Part shown: positions 1-8,460 of the stretch, in pieces | How positions within the stretch are numbered: the stretch's first letter is position 1 | Layout of the letters: the number at the start of each line of letters is the position of its first letter | NCBI RefSeq assembly: GCF_002585305.1 | Contig: NZ_NUNF01000010.1 | Coordinates: 68,400 to 132,399, forward strand | Source: Bacillus sp. AFS037270 | GTDB taxonomy: Bacteria; Bacillota; Bacilli; Bacillales_B; DSM-18226 | DNA: 64,000 bases | Reading direction: 5' to 3' | Translations under genes and position numbers: made by a program | Notes under the pieces: model-generated | Databases searched by the model: none | Seen by the model: only the letters and a program-made list of their open reading frames with translations | What the model was told of the DNA's origin: nothing

Positions 1-66
1 TGAAGAAGGCAAAAAGCGCCTTCTTCCAGTGTGCGTCTTATGTCTACGTCCCAGAACAGTCGCCTC
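1..66 (+). repeat. Diverged partial copy of type A intergenic repeat
   Basis: The first 66 bases contain an AAGAAGGC/GCCTTCTT hairpin, then GTCTTATG and GTCCC. The order and spacing match the better conserved copy that follows at 79-160. I read it as a degraded tandem copy that may begin before the window. The match is partial, so the call is tentative. Confidence 0.45.
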
Positions 67-78
67 CACATTTAGATC

Positions 79-160
79 AATCCGTCAAGAAGGCTAAAAA
101 GCAGCCTTCTCGCCGGCCTGTCTTATGCCTGTCGCCCCTGATCAAGGCGCTTCCGCTTTT
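79..160 (+). repeat. Type A intergenic repeat (5'-truncated copy)
   Basis: About 82 bases are nearly identical to the 3' two thirds of the copies at 4681-4797 and 6214-6334. It has the AAGGCT/AGCCTT hairpin, a GTCTTATGCCTGTCGCCCCTG block, and the 3' terminus GGCGCTTCCGCTTTT. The 5' terminus seen in the other copies (AGC, 3 nt, AGCGCC) is missing here. The function is not known to me. Confidence 0.8.
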
Positions 161-206
161 GTTTGGCAATCTGAATTATTAGTCTTTTTAGTAAGAAACG
201 ATTTTC

Positions 207-236
207 TTCAATAACCTTCTGAACTTATGTTAAAAT
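207..236 (+). promoter_or_regulatory. Candidate sigma-A promoter for ruvAB
   Basis: A -10 TAAAAT at 231-236 is preceded by TGT (extended -10). A weak -35 TTCAAT sits at 207-212 with an 18-bp spacer. It lies about 60 bases before the ruvA start. This is pattern matching only. Confidence 0.4.
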
Positions 237-296
237 GAAAGACAGCTGATTTTTCAAGAGAAAAACCTTTGAGGTTTATTTGGGGAGAGAATACGA

Positions 297-908
297 TTGT
301 ATGAATTTATAAAAGGGATGGTAGAATTTGTCGGCCCAGAATACATTGTCGTCGAAAATAATGGGATCGGCTACCAAATCTCCACACCCAATCCGTTTAT
401 TTTCGCCGGTAAAATGGAAACAATGGTAACGGTTTATACCTATCATTATGTCCGCGAAGATGTTATCGCCCTATACGGATTTGAAACAAGAGAGGAAAAG
501 AGACTTTTTACCAAACTATTAAATGTCTCGGGGATTGGCCCTAAGGGGGCGCTGGCCATTCTAGCTTCAGGTGAAGTCCAGCAAGTGGTAAATGCCATTG
601 AAAATGAAGATGAAAGCTTTCTTGTCAAATTTCCAGGCGTCGGCAAAAAAACAGCGCGGCAAATGATTCTTGACCTGAAAGGGAAATTACAGGATATCGT
701 TCCCGATTACTTTCCTAATCTTTTCAATGCGGATAAATTTCCAATGCCAGAGCAGTTAGTCAATTCGTCCTTCGAAGAAGCCATCCTTGCCTTAAAAGCC
801 CTTGGCTATTCTGAGAAAGAAATTAAAAAGATTTCTCCTGAATTACAAAAAGAGCAGCTTTCAACCGATCAATATATTAAAAAAGCCCTCCAGCGGCTTT
901 TGAAATAG
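297..908 (+). CDS. ruvA: Holliday junction branch migration protein RuvA
   Basis: RuvA binds four-way DNA junctions as a tetramer and loads the RuvB motor during recombinational repair. The 203-residue product has the usual length. The N-terminal OB-fold part begins MYEFIKG. Two helix-hairpin-helix motifs follow, near residues 75-90 (VSGIGPKGA) and 110-125 (FPGVGKKTA). The C-terminal part (about 155-203) is the small domain that contacts RuvB. The start is TTG at 297, with GGGGAG about 9 bases upstream. ruvB follows 10 bases after the stop, so the two are almost certainly co-transcribed. Confidence 0.97.
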   Translation: MYEFIKGMVEFVGPEYIVVENNGIGYQISTPNPFIFAGKMETMVTVYTYHYVREDVIALYGFETREEKRLFTKLLNVSGIGPKGALAILASGEVQQVVNAIENEDESFLVKFPGVGKKTARQMILDLKGKLQDIVPDYFPNLFNADKFPMPEQLVNSSFEEAILALKALGYSEKEIKKISPELQKEQLSTDQYIKKALQRLLK

Positions 909-918
909 GTGATAATTC

Positions 919-1920
919 ATGGACGAGCGGATTATATCGAGTGAAGTGAATGAAAGCGAGATTACGATTGAACAAAGCCTAAGGCCGCAAACATTAAAGC
1001 AATACATCGGGCAAACTCAAGTAAAAGAAAATCTCGAGATATTTATTAAGGCCGCAAAGATGCGGAAGGAGACGCTTGATCATGTCCTCCTTTATGGTCC
1101 TCCGGGATTAGGGAAGACAACACTTGCGGTTATAATTGCCAATGAAATGGGAGTGAATATCCGGACAACCTCAGGACCTGCTATCGAACGGCCTGGCGAT
1201 CTAGCTGCCATTCTAACCTCCCTTGAACCTGGGGACGTGTTATTTATTGATGAAATTCACAGGCTCCCACGGACAATTGAAGAAGTTCTTTATCCAGCGA
1301 TGGAAGACTTTTGTCTGGATATTGTCATCGGAAAAGGGCCAAGTGCGAGGTCCGTCCGGCTTGACCTTCCGCCATTTACATTAGTCGGTGCTACTACCCG
1401 GGCAGGCTCTTTATCCGCTCCGTTACGCGACCGATTTGGAGTTTTGTGCAGGCTCGAGTATTATAAGGAAGACCAACTAAAAAATATTGTGTTGAGAACA
1501 GCTGATTTGTTTGAAACTGAAATGGATGAACCTTCTGCAGCTGAAATTGCCAGAAGGGCAAGGGGAACCCCAAGAATCGCCAACCGTCTTCTACGACGAG
1601 TGAGGGATTTTGCACAAGTGAAGGGGAATGGTACAATTGACCTGTCCCTAGCAAGACAAGCATTGGAATTACTGCAGGTTGACCGTTTAGGACTTGATCA
1701 TATTGATCACAAGCTATTAAAAGGTATTATAGAAAAGTTCCGCGGTGGACCGGTTGGGCTTGATACGATTGCCGCCTCAATTGGGGAAGAGGCAGAAACG
1801 ATTGAAGATGTGTATGAACCATACCTCCTGCAAATCGGCTTTTTACAGCGAACCCCTCGTGGCAGGGTCGTAACTGGTGCAGTATATCACCATTTTGGCA
1901 TGGAGGTGCCAATGGAATAA
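919..1920 (+). CDS. ruvB: Holliday junction branch migration ATPase RuvB
   Basis: RuvB is the hexameric AAA+ motor that drives branch migration with RuvA. Visible motifs in the 333-residue product are Walker A GPPGLGKT at 60-67, Walker B LFIDEIH near 108-114, sensor GATTRAG near 157-163, and a candidate arginine finger in LRDRFG near 169-174. The C-terminal winged helix ends near residue 333 (TPRGRVVTG). The ATG start has a GGTGAT-type site just after the ruvA stop. No frameshift or missing residue is seen. Confidence 0.98.
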   Translation: MDERIISSEVNESEITIEQSLRPQTLKQYIGQTQVKENLEIFIKAAKMRKETLDHVLLYGPPGLGKTTLAVIIANEMGVNIRTTSGPAIERPGDLAAILTSLEPGDVLFIDEIHRLPRTIEEVLYPAMEDFCLDIVIGKGPSARSVRLDLPPFTLVGATTRAGSLSAPLRDRFGVLCRLEYYKEDQLKNIVLRTADLFETEMDEPSAAEIARRARGTPRIANRLLRRVRDFAQVKGNGTIDLSLARQALELLQVDRLGLDHIDHKLLKGIIEKFRGGPVGLDTIAASIGEEAETIEDVYEPYLLQIGFLQRTPRGRVVTGAVYHHFGMEVPME

Positions 1921-1971
1921 ACTTAAGTTTTACCTTTTTGGAAGATTTCATATAAGTAAGGTGTGTTAGAT

Positions 1972-3000
1972 ATGAAAGTAGATTTATTTGATTTTCACTT
2001 GCCTGAAGAATTAATTGCTCAGGTCCCTCTAAAAACAAGGACCGATAGCCGATTGATGGTTTTAAATAAACAAACAGGCGAAATCAAGCATGAAGTGTTT
2101 AAAAATATCACTGAATATTTGCGTGAAGGGGACTGCCTTGTTTTAAATGATACCAAGGTACTGCCTGCACGCCTTTTTGGTGTGAAAAACGATACCGGTG
2201 CCAAGATTGAAGTCCTTCTTTTAAAACAACTTGAAGGCGATCAGTGGGAAACACTTGTGAAACCGGCAAAAAGAGTGAAGGTAGGGACAGAAATCGTTTT
2301 TGGCGATGGAGTGCTTACAGCCGTTTGCATCGACGAGTCAGACCATGGCGGAAGAGTATTAGAGTTTAAATATACTGGTATATTCTACGAGGTACTTGAT
2401 CAGTTAGGTGAAATGCCGCTGCCTCCCTATATAAAAGAACAGCTGGATGACCGTGATCGTTATCAGACGGTATATGCCCGTGAACCGGGGTCAGCCGCTG
2501 CTCCAACGGCAGGTCTTCACTTTACGGAGTCCCTGTTGGAGGAAATCAAAGCAAAAGGAGTACATATAGCGTTTATCACGCTTCATGTAGGCCTTGGGAC
2601 CTTCCGCCCTGTCAGTGTGGAAGATGTATTGGAACACGATATGCACGCTGAATTTTATATGGTAACAGAAGGTACCGCTAAGCTGCTGAACGAGGTTAGG
2701 CAGAGTGGGGGAAGAATTGTAACGGTTGGAACCACATCAACAAGGACATTAGAAACCATAGCATCTGCAAATAATGGACAATTTACCGCCGGAAGCGGCT
2801 GGACAAGTATCTTTATTTATCCTGGCTATGAATTTAAGGCCATTGACGGTATGATTACTAATTTCCACTTGCCCAAGTCCACACTAATCATGTTGGTTAG
2901 TGCCTTAGCCGGCAGAGAGAATATTTTGCATGCCTACAATACAGCCGTTGCTGAACGGTATCGCTTTTTCAGCTTTGGTGATGCAATGTTCATCATTTAA
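1972..3000 (+). CDS. queA: S-adenosylmethionine:tRNA ribosyltransferase-isomerase QueA
   Basis: QueA transfers and isomerises the ribosyl part of SAM onto preQ1 at wobble position 34 of GUN-anticodon tRNAs, giving epoxyqueuosine. The 342 residues match the B. subtilis length if ATG 1972 is used. That start has AAGGTG 8 bases upstream; an in-frame GTG at 1963 lies inside this ribosome site and is rejected. Family signatures include the N-terminal [19 protein letters not shown] near residue 185, and the C-terminal [12 protein letters not shown]. tgt, the preceding step in the same pathway, is next, after an unusual 130-base gap. Confidence 0.97.
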   Translation: MKVDLFDFHLPEELIAQVPLKTRTDSRLMVLNKQTGEIKHEVFKNITEYLREGDCLVLNDTKVLPARLFGVKNDTGAKIEVLLLKQLEGDQWETLVKPAKRVKVGTEIVFGDGVLTAVCIDESDHGGRVLEFKYTGIFYEVLDQLGEMPLPPYIKEQLDDRDRYQTVYAREPGSAAAPTAGLHFTESLLEEIKAKGVHIAFITLHVGLGTFRPVSVEDVLEHDMHAEFYMVTEGTAKLLNEVRQSGGRIVTVGTTSTRTLETIASANNGQFTAGSGWTSIFIYPGYEFKAIDGMITNFHLPKSTLIMLVSALAGRENILHAYNTAVAERYRFFSFGDAMFII

Positions 3001-3115
3001 TGTAAAGGGGCGGAGCGCCGCAAATATAAATGATTCTAAACAATATTTTCTGCAAAATATATATTCTGCACTTTGTAAAGATTTAGCTTAGCTCTGCTCA
3101 CACCGCCTTTTATAG

Positions 3116-4270
<1,155 letters not shown>

Positions 4271-4300
4271 TAGAACTTTTTTGAAAGGAGGGAAAACAAG

Positions 4301-4600
4301 ATGCAAGGTATTGGTACAATCATTCCATTAATATTAATGTTTGTGTTATTTTATTTCCTATTAATTCGTCCACAGCAAAAGCGGCAAAAAAAGGTTGCGA
4401 ACATGCAAAACGAATTGAAAAAAGGGGATAAAATCGTCACGATTGGTGGTCTTCATGGCTTTATTGACTCGATTGACGATAATAAAGTTGTGATTAAATG
4501 TGGTGACGGCAGCCGTCTTACATATGACCGCAATGCCATCCGTGAAGTAACTGAATCCGCAGCTGGTGCAAGTGAAGGAAGCGTAAGCCTTAACAAATAA
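4301..4600 (+). CDS. yajC: Sec translocase accessory subunit YajC (YrbF)
   Basis: YajC is a small single-span inner-membrane protein that associates with SecDF and the SecYEG channel. The 99-residue product has one N-terminal membrane helix (about 5-22) followed by the typical RPQQKRQKK basic stretch. A small soluble domain with KGDKIVTIGGLHG comes next. A strong AAAGGAGGG site precedes ATG. It closes the ruvA-ruvB-queA-tgt-yajC cluster, and a hairpin terminator lies just after it. Confidence 0.95.
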   Translation: MQGIGTIIPLILMFVLFYFLLIRPQQKRQKKVANMQNELKKGDKIVTIGGLHGFIDSIDDNKVVIKCGDGSRLTYDRNAIREVTESAAGASEGSVSLNK

Positions 4601-4610
4601 GGAATCATAA

Positions 4611-4642
4611 AAAGGAAGCCACACATGTATGGCTTCCTTTTC
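4611..4642 (+). terminator. Rho-independent terminator after yajC
   Basis: Perfect 10-bp arms AAAGGAAGCC and GGCTTCCTTT are separated by a 10-base loop, and the 3' arm ends in T-rich sequence. Confidence 0.85.
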
Positions 4643-4680
4643 TATTAGATAGGAAAGTATTAAATGACTTTGAAAATGAT

Positions 4681-4797
4681 CTAGCTGCAGCGCCTAGGGG
4701 CTCTTAGGTCTAAGCCAATCCGTCAAGAAGGCTAAAAGGCAGCCTTCTCGCCGGCTCGTCTTATGCCTGTCGCCCCTGTTCAAGGCGCTTCCGCTTT
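4681..4797 (+). repeat. Type A intergenic repeat, full copy
   Basis: This is a full-length copy of about 117 bp. The left end AGCTGCAGCGCC and right end GGCGCTTCCGCT are inverted repeats of the form AGC-N3-AGCGCC/GGCGCT-N3-GCT. The interior can fold as nested arms: AGGGG/CCCCT, AGG/CCT and AAGCC/GGCT. The apex is the hairpin AGAAGGCT/AGCCTTCT. It lies between yajC and the end of the minus-strand yrzE gene. Confidence 0.85.
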
Positions 4798-4799
4798 AC

Positions 4800-5222
4800 T
4801 TATGCAGATCTCCGAGAATTGTTGGCAGCAATATTTACTCCCAATATTCCTCCCATCATCGCAATCAATGTATAGCAGGTGTGATATATTACTTGTTCCG
4901 CATCAAACAAGCGGTCATAGCCAAGGTATTGAAACAAAAAGACAACAAATGAATAAATAATCCCTGTTAGTCCCCCAATAAGCCAGCCTTTTTCTTTTCG
5001 TTTTCCTCCTGAAAGAAAACCGCCGCCAAACAGCCCGATGAATGATAAGGCTGTAATCACATATTGAAGTGATCTCTCTTGAGCGGATGTAAATCGAAGG
5101 ATAAACGCAAAAATAAGACTGCAAACTAGGGCAAAGGCAAAAATAAAAATTAATCCATATAGTATGGATACCCCAAAGCTTTTCGATTCGATTTTAACTC
5201 TCCCCCTTCGTTCCAAGACCAT
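4800..5222 (-). CDS. yrzE: TIGR04086-type membrane protein (YrzE-like)
   Basis: This is a 140-residue integral membrane protein of unknown role. Four hydrophobic segments are visible, near residues 17-40, 50-70, 80-102 and 113-132; the second and third contain the glycine-rich GLFGGGFLSGGKRKEKGWLIGG. The family is found beside yajC/yrbG in Bacillus, which supports the name. The ATG start has AGAGGAAGGT directly upstream on the minus strand. No function can be read from the sequence. Confidence 0.8.
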   Translation of the reverse strand: MVLERRGRVKIESKSFGVSILYGLIFIFAFALVCSLIFAFILRFTSAQERSLQYVITALSFIGLFGGGFLSGGKRKEKGWLIGGLTGIIYSFVVFLFQYLGYDRLFDAEQVIYHTCYTLIAMMGGILGVNIAANNSRRSA

Positions 5223-5408
5223 ACCTTCCTCTTTTTCAGCTGGCCAAGTCCTAGACAGTTATTCTTCCTAGTACAAGCGTATTCAGGCTAAGCACAAAGT
5301 AGAATAGATATTTCCGCACGGTCATTATTTTTTGGAACTAACTTCCTTTCATAAATGCTTAGAATAAACCCGATACTATTCTTTGATTTCAAAAAAGGGG
5401 CGACAAGA

Positions 5409-6068
5409 GTGGAATATGTATCAATCGTGTTTCGGACCATCATTTTTTATGCCCTGATCTTGTTTATTTTTCGATTAATGGGCAAACGGGAAATTGGAGA
5501 ATTAAGTATTCTGGACCTAGTCGTTTTTATTATGATAGGGGAGATGGCGGTGGTTGCAATTGAGAGGAACCATTCTCCGTTATTACACACCATGATTCCT
5601 ATGATAGCTTTAATGGCCATTCAAATTATAATGGCATTTATTTCCTTGAAGAGTAAAAGGTTCCGTGATTTAGTTGATGGGAAACCAATTATTATCATTA
5701 ATAGGGGTAAAATTGATGAGACGGCCATGCGCAAGCAGCGCTATAATTTTGATGATTTATTGGTACAACTAAGAGAAAAGAACATTCGCAGTATTTCTGA
5801 TGTTGAATTTGCGATATTAGAATCTTCTGGAAGCTTGTCTGTCATAGAGAAATTAAAAAATCCTGAGGAACCGTCCAAACAGGGCGATATCACGATCCCT
5901 TTAATAATGGATGGACAAATTGACGAAGAAAATCTAAAGCGGATCAATAAAACAAATCTCTGGCTGCGGCAGGAATTGAAAAAGAAGGGATACCGGGAAA
6001 TTAAAGACATTTCTTTTTGCAGTTTTGAAAATGGAAACTTTTTTATCGATTTAAAGGACTATGATTAA
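5409..6068 (+). CDS. yrbG: DUF421 (YetF-type) membrane protein YrbG
   Basis: This is a 219-residue membrane protein of the DUF421/YetF family. It has three N-terminal membrane helices (about 5-23, 32-52, 58-78), the family motif MGKREIGELSILDLVVF near residues 24-40, and a cytosolic domain with the KPIIIINRGKI segment. GTG 5409 is preferred: AAGGGGC lies 8 bases upstream and the length then matches the B. subtilis protein (about 218). An upstream ATG at 5355 would add 18 unconserved residues. The biochemical role is unknown; family members have been linked to spore or envelope functions. Confidence 0.85.
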   Translation: MEYVSIVFRTIIFYALILFIFRLMGKREIGELSILDLVVFIMIGEMAVVAIERNHSPLLHTMIPMIALMAIQIIMAFISLKSKRFRDLVDGKPIIIINRGKIDETAMRKQRYNFDDLLVQLREKNIRSISDVEFAILESSGSLSVIEKLKNPEEPSKQGDITIPLIMDGQIDEENLKRINKTNLWLRQELKKKGYREIKDISFCSFENGNFFIDLKDYD

Positions 6069-6099
6069 GAAGACACGCCCATAAGGCATGTCTTCTTTT
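6067..6099 (+). terminator. Terminator after yrbG
   Basis: The hairpin AAGAAGACACGCC/GGCATGTCTTCTT has one A-C mismatch and ends in a T-rich stretch. It begins at the stop codon of yrbG. Confidence 0.75.
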
Positions 6100-6128
6100 G
6101 GTTTAAATTATATTCGACTTTAAAAATT

Positions 6129-6213
6129 GTCCAGCTCCAGCGCCCAGCGGCGAGACGACTTCGCCCATCTCCCTGCGATAAGTCAGCACGAAAAAGCTGA
6201 CGCTCTTCGTGTT
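6129..6213 (+). repeat. Type B intergenic repeat, 3'-truncated
   Basis: The left half of a type B element runs from CAGCTCCAGCGCCCAGCGG to TCTTCGTGTT. It keeps the inner hairpin ACGAA/TTCGT and then changes abruptly into a type A element at 6214. The pair may be a recombination product or an insertion of A into B. Confidence 0.75.
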
Positions 6214-6334
6214 GTCTAGCTCCGGCGCCTAGGGGCTCTTAGGTCTAAGCCAATCCGTCAAGAAGGCTAAAGAGCAGCCTTCTGGCCGGCTTGTCTTATG
6301 CCTGTCGCCCCTGGTCAAGGCGCCTCTGCTTTTC
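6214..6334 (+). repeat. Type A intergenic repeat, full copy
   Basis: This copy is nearly identical to 4681-4797, with termini AGCTCCGGCGCC and GGCGCCTCTGCT and the AGAAGGCT/AGCCTTCT apex hairpin. The left terminal change A-to-G and right terminal change T-to-C keep the terminal arms complementary. It ends 3 bases before the spoVB stop codon. Confidence 0.85.
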
Positions 6335-6337
6335 TCA

Positions 6338-7888
6338 TTACGAAGGGATTAGGTTTCCGAACCATGGAATCCGCTTAAGTTCCTCTTTTTTAATAAGGCG
6401 GAATAATACGAGCATGGCAATATAAGAGATCACCATAGCGAATGCCGATGTGATGACACGGACAATTAAATGTTCCTGTAAAAGGAAATGTTCAAAAAGA
6501 TAATAGCCCAGCCAGCCTGAGAGCCCCATCACGAGGAACCCCTTTAAATAGTCTCTTGTATAAAAGGAAAAGGAAACCTTCTTTAATACGGTTGCAAAAT
6601 GTAGTCCGGTTACAAGGACAAAACCAACGACTATCCCTAGGGCAGCGCCATTAATCCCGAATGAGGCTTGAGAGGCAAGTAAGAAAATTACAGCCGTTTT
6701 AACAACTGAACCAATTAGACTATTAATCATCGCTGCTCGCGCAAGGTTTAAGGCCTGTAACACTGCCTGTAAGGGCCCTTGATAGTAGTAAACCAACATA
6801 AATGGAGCCATAAGACGGATAAAAAAGGACCCTTTTGTAGAGCCGTACATCAGGTGCATGAGCGGGTCCGCTAATACATAGAGGATAATTACGGCAAGTC
6901 CGCCTGTTAAAAACACAAACCGCAATGCTTGCTGTAATCGATATTCAATAATATTATGTTGATTCTTAGAATTTGCCTCACTAATAGCAGGTACAAGGGA
7001 GGTTGCCAGCGAAAAGGTAACAAAGGAAGGCAGCATTAACAACGGCATGGCATAACCAGTTAAGGCACCATATTGCTTTGTAGCATCGCCGGCAAGCACA
7101 CCTGCTAGGGCTAAACTGTGGGCCACGACAATCGGTTCAAAAAACCAAGATATCGAGCCAATCATTCTGCTTCCCATTGTAGGCAGAGCGATTTCCATTA
7201 AATCTTTAAAAGTTCGCTTTCCTTTTTGAACAAATTGAAAAAAGTTTTTTCTCAGCTTAAACCGTTTTTTTAATTTAAAGGTAGTCAGTAGATAAACGAG
7301 AGAAAGCAATTCACCTAAAACGGAGGCCGCCATGGCCGCTGCCGCCGCATATTCCACTCCGTAAGGGAGGAATGTTTTAGTGGCTGTTGCGATTAACGTA
7401 ATTCGGACAAATTGTTCAAGTATTTGTGAAATGGCTGATGGACGCATATTTTGCCGGCCTTGAAAGTATCCTCGCAACACAGATGCCACTGCGATAATCG
7501 GAAGTGCTGGGGCAATCGCGATCAGAGGATAGTATGTTCTTGGGTCGGTAAAGAGTGTGGTTGATAGAATAGGTGCCAGTAAAATCAATGCTGGTGTAAA
7601 GACTATCGATAAACCCACCGTGATCGCCAGGGATACGACTAGGATTTTTTTGATTTCGGCATGATCACCTTTGGCCTCTGCCTCTGCAATGTTTTTCGAG
7701 ATGGCAACCGGAAGACCTAACTGAATAATCGTTACGACAAGAATGAACGTAGGATATGCCATCATATATAAACCGACGCCTTCTTCGCCAATACTTCTTG
7801 CCAGAACAATCCTATAAATAAATCCTAGGACTCTTGTGATAAAACCTGCAACTAAAAGGATAAAAGTCCCTTTTAAAAACTTCGACAT
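6338..7888 (-). CDS. spoVB: Stage V sporulation protein B (MOP-superfamily flippase)
   Basis: SpoVB is a polytopic transporter of the MVF/MOP superfamily needed for spore cortex formation in B. subtilis, probably flipping a lipid-linked precursor. The 516-residue product matches the family length (about 518) and shows some 14 hydrophobic segments. The N-terminus KGTFILLVAGFITRVLGFIYR and the EGVGLYMMAYP motif are typical. ATG 7888 follows an AGGTGGGAACC stretch on the minus strand. It is divergent from comN, and the downstream side is filled with repeats rather than a clear terminator. Confidence 0.92.
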   Translation of the reverse strand: MSKFLKGTFILLVAGFITRVLGFIYRIVLARSIGEEGVGLYMMAYPTFILVVTIIQLGLPVAISKNIAEAEAKGDHAEIKKILVVSLAITVGLSIVFTPALILLAPILSTTLFTDPRTYYPLIAIAPALPIIAVASVLRGYFQGRQNMRPSAISQILEQFVRITLIATATKTFLPYGVEYAAAAAMAASVLGELLSLVYLLTTFKLKKRFKLRKNFFQFVQKGKRTFKDLMEIALPTMGSRMIGSISWFFEPIVVAHSLALAGVLAGDATKQYGALTGYAMPLLMLPSFVTFSLATSLVPAISEANSKNQHNIIEYRLQQALRFVFLTGGLAVIILYVLADPLMHLMYGSTKGSFFIRLMAPFMLVYYYQGPLQAVLQALNLARAAMINSLIGSVVKTAVIFLLASQASFGINGAALGIVVGFVLVTGLHFATVLKKVSFSFYTRDYLKGFLVMGLSGWLGYYLFEHFLLQEHLIVRVITSAFAMVISYIAMLVLFRLIKKEELKRIPWFGNLIPS

Positions 7889-8036
7889 TTAGGTTCCCAC
7901 CTTCTCAAATAAGAAGAATTCATATACAATTAACTATATGCCTAGTGGTGGACAAAGCATGACAAGTTGTAAGAGCTTTTTGATTGGTTTTCATAAACGG
8001 TGAATTTTCAAACGAGATTTTGGGGAGGCAGAGAGG

Positions 8037-8333
8037 ATGGATAATAGTCACGTAAACGAAGAGTTCCGTACCCAAGTACAGCCGGCATTAAAAAGCAAAT
8101 TAGAGGAGTTTCGCCTGCTGGGAATTGATTCTGTATCAGAACAAGGTTTTTGGGAATTCTTAGTAAAGAAAAAGTGGAAAAAGGTAAAACATGAGATGCG
8201 GCTTTATGAAATGATCCAGGATATTCTCTCTGTTAGGGTAAGTGACTATCTAAATTATGTAACAATCGAATCCTATAAAACTTCCGAATTCTCGATTGAT
8301 AATGTAGAAGAGCTTAAGGAGCTTTTAAAATAA
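8037..8333 (+). CDS. comN: Post-transcriptional regulator ComN (YrzD)
   Basis: The 98-residue protein matches B. subtilis ComN in size and in the segment KKWKKVKHEMRLYEMIQDIL. There it affects comE mRNA through its untranslated region and interacts with cell-pole DivIVA. No known RNA-binding motif can be picked out by eye. ATG 8037 follows GGGGAGGCAGAGAGG. It sits between spoVB and secDF, the usual Bacillus order. Confidence 0.85.
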   Translation: MDNSHVNEEFRTQVQPALKSKLEEFRLLGIDSVSEQGFWEFLVKKKWKKVKHEMRLYEMIQDILSVRVSDYLNYVTIESYKTSEFSIDNVEELKELLK

Positions 8334-8347
8334 GAAAAAATGTTAAA

Positions 8348-8376
8348 TTGACAGCCTGTATAAGTTATTTCATAAT
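8348..8376 (+). promoter_or_regulatory. Sigma-A type promoter for secDF
   Basis: A perfect -35 TTGACA (8348-8353) and -10 CATAAT (8371-8376) are separated by exactly 17 bp. It starts 14 bases after the comN stop codon. The leader then contains an AGTGC/GCACT hairpin close to the secDF ribosome site. Confidence 0.7.
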
Positions 8377-8460
8377 GAAAGAAGTGACTTTTTCATTATT
8401 CTTAAATAGGGGTAAACGTACAGTGCTTTATTCACATGCACTAAGGAGGAACATTACATA

